From: Dehalococcoidales bacterium
GTDB taxonomy: Bacteria; Chloroflexota; Dehalococcoidia; Dehalococcoidales; ARS1013
Reading direction: 5' to 3'
NCBI GenBank assembly: GCA_030672225.1
Contig: DAOVGW010000002.1
Span: forward strand, 1-5,459
DNA length: 5,459 nt
Below, in pieces: positions 1 through 4,325 of this stretch (the first letter of the stretch is position 1; every line of letters starts with the position of its first letter). The notes below the pieces were generated by a model. The model saw nothing but the letters and a program-made list of their open reading frames with translations. It had not been told where the DNA came from and did no database searches. The position numbers were made by a program, and so were the translations under genes.

Positions 1-53
1 CCTATTATCCCACAGATTCTGGTTTTTCCTGATAGGCTCCTATTTCCCATCAT
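1..53 (-). CDS. aroE: Shikimate dehydrogenase, N-terminal fragment (cut by window edge)
   Basis: This is the 5' end of the fourth gene of the minus-strand aro operon; only 17 full codons lie in the window. The start ATG (53-51) overlaps the aroD stop in an ATGA arrangement, which implies translational coupling. A second ATG follows directly (50-48), so the true start is ambiguous by one codon. No strong Shine-Dalgarno is visible, as expected for a coupled start. The readable peptide ends SGKTRICGIIG, which matches the beginning of the AroE substrate domain (usually followed by a NPVEHS-like motif outside this window). AroE reduces 3-dehydroshikimate to shikimate with NADPH in the cytosol, the step after AroD. 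The identification rests on this short match and on the operon order. Confidence 0.8.
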   Translation of the reverse strand, partial: MMGNRSLSGKTRICGII

Positions 54-703
54 GCCATCATCTCATAGATTTGCCTCAGGTCCCTGACCGTTATCTGACC
101 GGAGGCAGACTCTCTGCCTTTCTCAATTGAGGCATATATAAAATCCCCACCAACCAGCGGACAAAGAAGGCGGCTGACGCCGCCTAAAGGTCCCATGGCA
201 AACGAAACCACTCTTGTTTTTGGGAAGTCTGAGATGAGTTGTAAAACGGTCAGGTTGTCCTCAAACTTTTGGGCGGTAGTAACCACCTTACATATATCAG
301 CACCTGCTTCTAATTGTCTTTGAACCACCTCTCTCATCTCATCAAGAGAGGGCGTTCTCTCTAGTTCATGAACCGACAGGAGACATTTTGCTCTTTTCTT
401 AAGCAATTCCATAGCTTCAGCTAAGTTTCTCGTCCCAAGCTCAATATCAACTATGCCTGCTCCTAGCTCCACTGCTTTAGAAAGTTCATTTATTCTTCTT
501 GCTTCGTTCCTCCTCCATTTACCTCCATCACCGGCACTTCTATTACAAGCTATCCAGGGCTTCTTAAGTTGCTTAGCCAGTTCTTGCCAGCCATCGCCAA
601 TAAGGTCTATGCGAACCTCAAAGCGTTCGACCATCGGCTCAACTTCCCTTATTGCCTCAAGGTCTTTATCTGTAATCACAGCGCAAATTCTGGGCTGTTT
701 CAT
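50..703 (-). CDS. aroD: Type I 3-dehydroquinate dehydratase
   Basis: The 217-residue protein should catalyse dehydration of 3-dehydroquinate to 3-dehydroshikimate, step three of the shikimate pathway, through a Schiff-base lysine in a TIM barrel. Family residues are all visible: EVRID at 29-33 and DIEL at 86-89 (substrate-binding acidic residues), the catalytic His in SVHELERTP (His112), the Schiff-base Lys in CKVVTTAQ (Lys139), the substrate-binding Arg in GPLGGVSRL (Arg178), and the C-terminal SASGQ loop (Gln203). It is somewhat shorter than the E. coli enzyme (about 252 residues), within the normal range of stand-alone type I enzymes. The ATG at 703-701 lies 1 nt after the aroB stop, with a modest AGGT five bases upstream, so translation is probably coupled to aroB. 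The gene ends inside the aroE start. It is class I rather than the unrelated small type II (AroQ) enzyme. Confidence 0.96.
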   Translation of the reverse strand: MKQPRICAVITDKDLEAIREVEPMVERFEVRIDLIGDGWQELAKQLKKPWIACNRSAGDGGKWRRNEARRINELSKAVELGAGIVDIELGTRNLAEAMELLKKRAKCLLSVHELERTPSLDEMREVVQRQLEAGADICKVVTTAQKFEDNLTVLQLISDFPKTRVVSFAMGPLGGVSRLLCPLVGGDFIYASIEKGRESASGQITVRDLRQIYEMMA

Positions 704-704
704 T

Positions 705-1778
705 TCAACCTGCCAAAACCTGTTCTACCAGGGAAAGGCTTACCTGGTCGGTAATAAATACATCGCCTATTGATTTAGGTAAGACAAATTTTATCTTGCC
801 CCCCGAAATCTTCTTATCATGCTTTATCGCCTGGAGCAGTTTTTCTGTTGCAAGGCCTGGGATTTCTGTCGGTAGAGCGGCGCCTAAAATGACACCCCTC
901 AGCCTGGCTAGCTCATCCTCATCAAGTATTCCCAGCTTATTTGAGATTCTGGCTGCGGCTAGCATGCCGGCAGCAACTGCCTCGCCATGGTTTACCCTAA
1001 AATCCGCGACCGTTTCAATAGCATGGCCTATGGTGTGGCCATAGTTTAGAATATGTCTTAAGCCCAGGTCAGTCTCATCTTTTTTAACTACCTCAGCCTT
1101 AATCCTGGCCGAGCGGAAAATAACCTCTTCAAGTACGCCCTCGTCCAGCGATTTTATCTTATCAAGGTTTGTCTCTATAAAGGTGAAGAAGTCTCTGTCC
1201 CGGATAACGGCACTCTTTATCACCTCGGCCAGTCCATTGGCAAATTCCCTTTGAGGCAGGCTTTTAAGAGTGCTGGTGTCACTAATTACCAGCCTTGGTT
1301 GGTAAAAGGCGCCAATTTTGTTTTTCAGCTGACCGTGGTTTACCGCCACCTTGCCGCCGATACTTGAGTCAACCTGCGCCAGCAGGGTGGTCGGAATTTG
1401 TACAAGTGGTACTCCACGAAAATATGTGGCCGCCACGAAGCCAGCAAGGTCACCAATAACGCCGCCACCTAAGGCTAAAATTGGTGTTCCTCGCTCGGTA
1501 TAGGCTTTACTCAGCTCGGTATAGAGCCTGCCGGCGGTCTCAAGTGATTTTTGCTCTTCCCCATCAGCAACCGACAGTATAGTTACCTTAAAGCCGTCCT
1601 TCAAAAGAGCCTGTTTTAGGCTATTGCCATATAGCTTTTGCACTATAGGGTTGGTAATAATTACCAGTCTGTCACTAAAGCCAATCTCTTTTAGCCGCTG
1701 CCCGGTCTCTTTGAGCAAGCCAGAGCCTATCAGAATCTGGTAGCTATTTAGTCCGAGGTTTACCTCAACTTTTTTCAT
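705..1778 (-). CDS. aroB: 3-Dehydroquinate synthase
   Basis: The 357-residue cytosolic enzyme converts DAHP to 3-dehydroquinate using bound NAD+ and a divalent metal (usually Zn2+), step two of the shikimate pathway. The Rossmann-like N-terminal domain carries the NAD-binding motif GGGVIGDLAGFVAATYFRG (104-122), followed by the PTTLLAQVDSSIGGK motif (129-143) with phosphate- and substrate-binding residues, then NHGQLKN with Lys152. The three metal ligands of the family are present: Glu185 in GLAEVIK, His248 in NYGHTIGH and His264 in NHGEAV. The second His of NYGHTIGH (His252) aligns with the catalytic His275 of the Aspergillus enzyme; all these positions keep a constant offset of 23 from Aspergillus numbering. 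Length is normal. The ATG start lies 11 nt after the aroF stop, preceded by weak purine-rich sequence (GAGTGG). It is intact, with no frameshift. Confidence 0.97.
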   Translation of the reverse strand: MKKVEVNLGLNSYQILIGSGLLKETGQRLKEIGFSDRLVIITNPIVQKLYGNSLKQALLKDGFKVTILSVADGEEQKSLETAGRLYTELSKAYTERGTPILALGGGVIGDLAGFVAATYFRGVPLVQIPTTLLAQVDSSIGGKVAVNHGQLKNKIGAFYQPRLVISDTSTLKSLPQREFANGLAEVIKSAVIRDRDFFTFIETNLDKIKSLDEGVLEEVIFRSARIKAEVVKKDETDLGLRHILNYGHTIGHAIETVADFRVNHGEAVAAGMLAAARISNKLGILDEDELARLRGVILGAALPTEIPGLATEKLLQAIKHDKKISGGKIKFVLPKSIGDVFITDQVSLSLVEQVLAG

Positions 1779-1789
1779 CCTATGCCACT

Positions 1790-2848
1790 CTAGCTCTTGT
1801 TTCTAACCACCTTGTTGATTCTCTGGCAGGCATCAATTAAATCCTTAAGTTCCTCAGGGGTTACCATCTGCTCGGCATCAACCAGTGCTTCTGCCGGGTT
1901 ATAGTGCACTTCAATAAGCAAGCCGCTGGCGCCGGCGGCTATGGCGGCGCAGCTCATACTGAAGATGAGGTCGCGGCGTCCGGTGGCGTGAGAGGGGTCA
2001 ACGACTATCGGCAGATAGGTTTCTTTCTGAACCACTGGCACTGCCGCTAGGTCAAGGGTGTACCTGGTATGGCTCTTACCCTTGCCGACGGAGACTATCC
2101 CCCGCTCGCACAGGATGATGTCCTTGTTGCCCTCAGCGGCAATATACTCGGAAAAGGAGAGGAATTCTTCAATGCCGGCCCCAAAATGTCTCTTAAACAG
2201 TACCGGCTTGCCCTTCCTGGCTACCTTGCCGAGCAGGTCCTGGTCATACATATTTCTGGCCCCTATCTGCAGGATATCAACATACTCAGCTATCAAGTCG
2301 ACCTGTGATTCCCCCCTTACTTCAGTCATTACTGGCATGCCGAACCTTTGCCCGGCGTCACGAAGCCAGACTAAAGCCTCCTCGGCTTCTTCTGGGCCTA
2401 AAGACCCCAGTCCCTGGAAGGAGTGAACTGAGCTTCTCGGCTTAAAAATGCCACCCCTCAAGATATGAGCCCCGGCTATCTTGACCTCTTCTGCAATCCT
2501 GAACAGTTGGTTTCTGCTCTCTATAGCACAGGGCCCGGCGATGAATACCGGTTCATTACCGCCGATATTAATATCGCCTACTTTAACTATCTTGCCCTCA
2601 TCTTTGCCTTGAAACAGCTCGCTATATTCGCGGCTGATGAGTTTGTAGGGGGTCTCAACCATCCTGGCTTCCTTTACGCCGGGGAGAGCGGCCAGGTGAG
2701 CAAAGGATATCTGGCTCTCGTCTCCGACTAAGCCAATAACTGTTCTGAATTCTCCCCTAGAAATGTCAGCTCTTAGTCCATGCTTCTTTATCTCGCTGAC
2801 TACACGTTTTAGTTGCTCCGGTGTTGCATCTTTTTTCATAATAATCAT
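1790..2848 (-). CDS. aroF: 3-Deoxy-7-phosphoheptulonate (DAHP) synthase, type I-beta with N-terminal regulatory domain
   Basis: The 352-residue enzyme condenses phosphoenolpyruvate and erythrose 4-phosphate to DAHP, the committed entry into aromatic biosynthesis. Its architecture is that of Thermotoga maritima DAHP synthase: an N-terminal ferredoxin-like domain (about 1-70, with GEFRTVIGLVGD) that in Thermotoga mediates Tyr/Phe feedback inhibition, then a TIM barrel. Metal ligands are visible: Cys107 in AGPCAIE, His287 in VDPSH, Glu313 in IEVH and Asp324 in ALVDAEQ. The substrate loop RGGIFKPR (131-138), SFQGLG (143-148) and QIGARN (194-199) are conserved. Two places differ from the usual family text: KRH (219-221) where KRG is common, and VSVGKGKSH (252-260) where RTFE plus a shorter loop is common. 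The start was chosen because AGGA lies 7 nt upstream and MII matches family starts; an internal ATG three codons later is less likely. It is the first enzyme gene of the operon and lies downstream of a probable attenuator. Confidence 0.96.
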   Translation of the reverse strand: MIIMKKDATPEQLKRVVSEIKKHGLRADISRGEFRTVIGLVGDESQISFAHLAALPGVKEARMVETPYKLISREYSELFQGKDEGKIVKVGDINIGGNEPVFIAGPCAIESRNQLFRIAEEVKIAGAHILRGGIFKPRSSVHSFQGLGSLGPEEAEEALVWLRDAGQRFGMPVMTEVRGESQVDLIAEYVDILQIGARNMYDQDLLGKVARKGKPVLFKRHFGAGIEEFLSFSEYIAAEGNKDIILCERGIVSVGKGKSHTRYTLDLAAVPVVQKETYLPIVVDPSHATGRRDLIFSMSCAAIAAGASGLLIEVHYNPAEALVDAEQMVTPEELKDLIDACQRINKVVRNKS

Positions 2849-2917
2849 CTTCTTATCCTAGCCCCTTTTGGTCGTCCTTAATCTGATTGTCTCCTTAGGT
2901 CATACCTCTACTAACTC

Positions 2918-2943
2918 AAAAATCCCCCCGCCTGGGGGGATTT
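2918..2943 (-). terminator. Intrinsic terminator in the aro leader (attenuator terminator)
   Basis: On the minus strand AAATCCCCCC (2943-2934) and GGGGGGATTT (2929-2920) form a perfect 10-bp stem with a 4-nt loop, and the transcript continues with five U residues (2922-2918). It lies about 70 bases before the aroF start and downstream of the aro promoter, so it cannot serve as the end of an upstream gene. Premature termination in the aro leader is the natural reading. The element is palindromic, and on the plus strand it is followed by an interrupted T-tract, so it could also stop antisense transcription, but no plus-strand gene ends here. Confidence 0.85.
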
Positions 2944-2995
2944 CTATTTTAAGATTTACTTTAATTAACCTACTTAAATTTCGTGATAAAGCCCC

Positions 2996-3076
2996 CTAGG
3001 CGCAGCCATTGGGCTGCGGAAATGTAAAATACATGTAAAATAGTCCGCAGGGGGCAAAATTAGCTAACATACTCAC
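2996..3076 (-). CDS. Phe/Tyr-rich attenuator leader peptide of the aro operon
   Basis: This short frame begins about 14 nt after the predicted transcription start and ends at TAG (2998-2996). From the GTG at 3076 it encodes 26 residues; from the in-frame ATG at 3070, 24. GTG is preferred because AGAAGGA (3090-3084) lies 7 nt before it, whereas the ATG would be 13 nt away. The peptide contains the run LFYMYFTFP, with Phe or Tyr codons at 3040-3038, 3037-3035, 3031-3029, 3028-3026 and 3022-3020, and one more Phe at 3058-3056. Six of about 24 residues are Phe or Tyr, the end products fed by the pathway. The run resembles the end of the E. coli pheA leader peptide (FFFTFP). The peptide itself probably has no function; translating it senses charged tRNA-Phe and tRNA-Tyr. 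The remaining residues (PCG, QPNGCA) are set by the RNA segments that must pair. Confidence 0.8.
   Translation of the reverse strand: MSMLANFAPCGLFYMYFTFPQPNGCA
3021..3042 (-). repeat. 11-nt tandem repeat within the leader-peptide codons
   Basis: On the minus strand TATTTTACATG (3042-3032) is followed directly by TATTTTACATT (3031-3021), identical at 10 of 11 bases. Because 11 is not a multiple of three, the second copy is read in another frame, yet both copies yield Phe and Tyr codons (TTT TAC, then TAT TTT). The repeat is the core of the control-codon block and forms the loop of the b:c hairpin. Confidence 0.85.
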
Positions 3077-3096
3077 TGCTATTTCCTTCTTAAAGA

Positions 3097-3126
3097 AATA
3101 TATCATGTGCGGCAAGGATTTGTCAA
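3097..3126 (-). promoter_or_regulatory. Sigma-70-type promoter of the aro operon
   Basis: On the minus strand a consensus -35 box TTGACA (3126-3121) is followed after 18 nt by TATATT (3102-3097), a five-of-six match to TATAAT. Transcription would start near 3090, giving a leader of about 240 nt before aroF that contains the leader peptide and the attenuator. The start is close enough to the AGAAGGA Shine-Dalgarno that the leader frame is translated almost from the 5' end of the RNA. Spacing of 18 nt is one above the optimum. Confidence 0.8.
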
Positions 3127-3179
3127 GCAGTAGTTTTAGCTACTAATATAATACTTACTTTAGCTATGAATTATAGTTG
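3127..3179. promoter_or_regulatory. AT-rich spacer between divergent promoters with TTTAGCTA repeats
   Basis: The stretch between the two -35 boxes is strongly AT-rich and contains TTTAGCTA twice in direct orientation (3135-3142 and 3159-3166), with start points 24 bp apart. A third TTAGCTA occurs at 3060-3066 inside the aro leader. A short inverted repeat AGTAG/CTACT flanks the first copy (3129-3133 and 3140-3144). These could be UP-element sequence for either promoter or a shared operator. Nothing beyond the pattern supports a specific factor. Confidence 0.3.
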
Positions 3180-3209
3180 TTGACATCTATCTCTAACGTG
3201 TGATACACT
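3180..3209 (+). promoter_or_regulatory. Promoter of the rpsL-rpsG-fusA (str) operon
   Basis: A consensus TTGACA (3180-3185) is followed after 18 nt by TACACT (3204-3209), a four-of-six -10 box preceded by TG (3201-3202), the extended -10 signature. Transcription would begin around 3216, leaving about 117 nt of leader before rpsL. The -35 boxes of this promoter and of the aro promoter lie 54 bp apart, back to back. A promoter here means that the str genes are not simply transcribed from an upstream rpoBC, the arrangement in many other bacteria. Confidence 0.7.
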
Positions 3210-3241
3210 TGAATATTGTCATTTGTTAGTTTCACCCTTGC

Positions 3242-3264
3242 CACTTGAGCAACAAGCTCAAGTG
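3242..3264 (+). promoter_or_regulatory. RNA hairpin 1 in the rpsL leader
   Basis: CACTTGAGC (3242-3250) and GCTCAAGTG (3256-3264) form a perfect 9-bp stem with the loop AACAA. No T-tract follows, so it is not an intrinsic terminator. It lies in the 5' untranslated region of the str operon, just before a second, longer hairpin, and may be part of a ribosomal-protein leader or a stabilising 5' structure. Confidence 0.6.
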
Positions 3265-3275
3265 CTCAGTGTAGC

Positions 3276-3309
3276 TTTCAATGGATGAGCCTAGGCTCAT
3301 CCATTGAAA
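3276..3309 (+). repeat. 34-bp perfect palindrome / RNA hairpin 2 in the rpsL leader
   Basis: The half-site TTTCAATGGATGAGCCT (3276-3292) is followed directly by its exact reverse complement (3293-3309). As RNA it folds into a stem of about 15 bp with a CTAG loop. It ends 23 nt before the rpsL start codon and 11 nt before the Shine-Dalgarno region. Neither strand has a T-run after it, so it is not a rho-independent terminator. It could bind a ribosomal protein (autoregulation), protect the transcript's 5' region, or be a DNA operator. The sequence cannot decide between these. Confidence 0.7.
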
Positions 3310-3320
3310 TTGTGTAGCCA

Positions 3321-3328
3321 GGGAGGAG
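3321..3328 (+). promoter_or_regulatory. Ribosome binding site that fixes the TTG start of rpsL
   Basis: GGGAGGAG lies 4 nt before TTG at 3333-3335. No ATG or GTG is suitably placed, and TTG begins the peptide MPTVNQL, the conserved start of S12, so the strong site and the family N-terminus agree on this non-ATG start. Confidence 0.85.
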
Positions 3329-3332
3329 AAGG

Positions 3333-3770
3333 TTGCCAACAGTTAATCAGCTGGTTCGTAAAGGGCGCAAGAAGATTGCCAAAAGAACCAAGACGCCGGC
3401 ATTGCGCTTTGCCTATAATTCCTTGAAGAATAGGTTGGTGCGTGGCAAGGGCTCACCGCAGAAGCGGGGGGTTTGTGTGCAGGTCAAGACCGTAACTCCC
3501 AAAAAGCCTAACTCGGCAATGCGCAAAGTAGCCAGAGTACGGCTGACCAATGGCATGGAGGTTACCGCCTATATTCCTGGAGAGGGACATGAACTTCAGG
3601 AACATTCTGTAGTTCTTCTCCGTGGCGGACGAGTGCCTGATTTACCCGGGGTTCGTTATCATATTATAAGGGGAGCACTGGATACGGACGGCGTAGCTAA
3701 TCGTCGTCAGGGTCGTTCAAAATATGGCAGCAAACGGGCTAAGAGTGCGGCTGAGGTTGCTGAAATTTAG
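3333..3770 (+). CDS. rpsL: Small ribosomal subunit protein S12 (uS12)
   Basis: The 145-residue protein of the 30S decoding centre helps control translational accuracy. Conserved blocks are MPTVNQLVRKG (1-11), PQKRGVC (42-48), TPKKPNSAMRKVARVRLTNG (55-74), GEGHELQEHSVV (83-94) and DLPGVRYHIIRGALD (103-117), ending QGRSKYGSK. It is about 20 residues longer than E. coli S12 (124). A net insertion of about 14 residues lies between TPAL (21-24) and SPQKRGVC (41-48), and the C-terminus carries a few extra residues (AKSAAEVAEI). I believe such insertions occur in other Chloroflexota. Lys57 matches E. coli Lys42 (mature numbering), and Asp103 matches the aspartate that RimO methylthiolates in E. coli. 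Pro102 occupies the place of E. coli Lys87. The gene starts with TTG, is the first of the str operon, and ends 8 nt before rpsG. Confidence 0.98.
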   Translation: MPTVNQLVRKGRKKIAKRTKTPALRFAYNSLKNRLVRGKGSPQKRGVCVQVKTVTPKKPNSAMRKVARVRLTNGMEVTAYIPGEGHELQEHSVVLLRGGRVPDLPGVRYHIIRGALDTDGVANRRQGRSKYGSKRAKSAAEVAEI

Positions 3771-3778
3771 GAGGCAGG

Positions 3779-4249
3779 ATGCCACGGCGGGCTCAAGCTA
3801 AAAAACGAGAAATACCACCTGATGCTAAGTATACTAATGTAGTTGTAGCCAGGTTAGTTAATAAAGTAATGAGAAACGGCAAAAAGACCACTGCCGAGAG
3901 GATTGTCTACGGTGCTCTTGAGATTGTGGAGCAGCGTGAGCACAAGGAAGCGGTCAGTGTTTTAGAAGAGGCGGTGCGCAATGTAACCCCTCTACTTGAG
4001 GTCAAGCCACGTCGTGTTGGTGGTGCCACCTATCAGGTACCGGTAGAGGTTCGGCCTGGCCGTAACCAGGCGTTAGCTATACGATGGCTGCTTAAATCGG
4101 CCAGAGCCAGAACGGGCAGGTCAATGGCTGAGAAGCTGGCGACTGAGCTTAGTGATGCCTCAAAGGGGCAGGGGGCGGCGGTTAAGAAGCGTGAGGACAC
4201 TCATAAAATGGCTGAGGCCAACAGGGCCTTTGCCCACTATAGATGGTGA
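3779..4249 (+). CDS. rpsG: Small ribosomal subunit protein S7 (uS7)
   Basis: The 156-residue protein nucleates assembly of the 30S head by binding the 3' major domain of 16S rRNA and lies near the E site. The family signature is clear: RLVNKVMRNGKKTTAE (25-40), the beta-hairpin VKPRRVGGATYQVPVEVRPG (75-94), which contacts rRNA and mRNA, and the C-terminal KKREDTHKMAEANRAFAHYRW region (136-156). Length is exactly that common in bacteria. Its Shine-Dalgarno AGGAGG (3769-3774) overlaps the rpsL stop codon, and the ATG lies 8 nt after it, so S12 and S7 are translated in tandem. In E. coli S7 represses its own operon by binding the rpsL-rpsG junction; here that junction is too short for such a structure, so any feedback site would have to be elsewhere, for example in the leader hairpins. 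Confidence 0.98.
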   Translation: MPRRAQAKKREIPPDAKYTNVVVARLVNKVMRNGKKTTAERIVYGALEIVEQREHKEAVSVLEEAVRNVTPLLEVKPRRVGGATYQVPVEVRPGRNQALAIRWLLKSARARTGRSMAEKLATELSDASKGQGAAVKKREDTHKMAEANRAFAHYRW

Positions 4250-4325
4250 GAGGTTGGTAGTTATTATTCCTAATGTCTTAGAAAAAATACTGGTATCAGA
4301 AAAGCTAAAGCGAGAGGCAACACTT

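Larger units (their letters stand above)
2918..3055 (-). promoter_or_regulatory. Translation-coupled transcription attenuator of the aro operon (alternative RNA folds)
   Basis: Reading the minus-strand RNA 5' to 3', the segments are: a, GCCCCCT (3055-3049); b, CTGCGGA (3050-3044); c, TCCGCAG (3020-3014) overlapping CGCAGCC (3018-3012); d, GGCTGCG (3007-3001); e, AGGGGGC (2997-2991); f, AAATCCCCCC (2943-2934); g, GGGGGGATTT (2929-2920). Possible pairings are a:e (7 bp) enclosing c:d (7 bp), or b:c (7 bp), which excludes both. The f:g pair is the terminator. Segment e can instead pair with f (five G-C pairs, one mismatch, then UUU with AAA), giving an antiterminator. The model is this. A ribosome stalled at the Phe/Tyr codons hides a and leaves e free to pair with f, so transcription reads through. 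A ribosome reaching the stop codon (2998-2996) covers e, so f:g forms and transcription ends. With no translation, a:e also permits termination. The pairings are seen in the sequence; the mechanism is inferred by analogy with the trp and pheA attenuators. Confidence 0.75.

Noticed and set aside
453..1044. Plus-strand open frames opposite aroD and aroB
   Set aside because: They are antisense to well-supported genes with intact catalytic motifs, their translations resemble no family, and they lack convincing ribosome sites.
2058..2731. Plus-strand open frames opposite aroF
   Set aside because: They are shadows of the DAHP synthase coding strand, with low-complexity or compositionally odd translations and no promoter or ribosome site.
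2850..2905. Small frames between the terminator and aroF, such as ATG ACC TAA at 2903-2895 on the minus strand
   Set aside because: They are two codons long or lack a proper start codon; the strong AGGA site at the aroF start accounts for initiation there.
2849..3090. T-box riboswitch or other metabolite riboswitch in the aro leader
   Set aside because: I find no T-box sequence (AGGGTGGNACCGCG-like) and no specifier-loop architecture; the translated Phe/Tyr codons explain the structure better.
3120..3152. A second plus-strand promoter, TTGTCA with TATAAT at 3147-3152
   Set aside because: The spacing is 21 nt, too long for a sigma-70 promoter, and the TTGTCA largely coincides with the reverse complement of the aro -35 box.
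3276..3309. The palindrome as a rho-independent terminator
   Set aside because: Neither strand has a T-run after the stem, and on the plus strand termination there would block the str operon from its own promoter.
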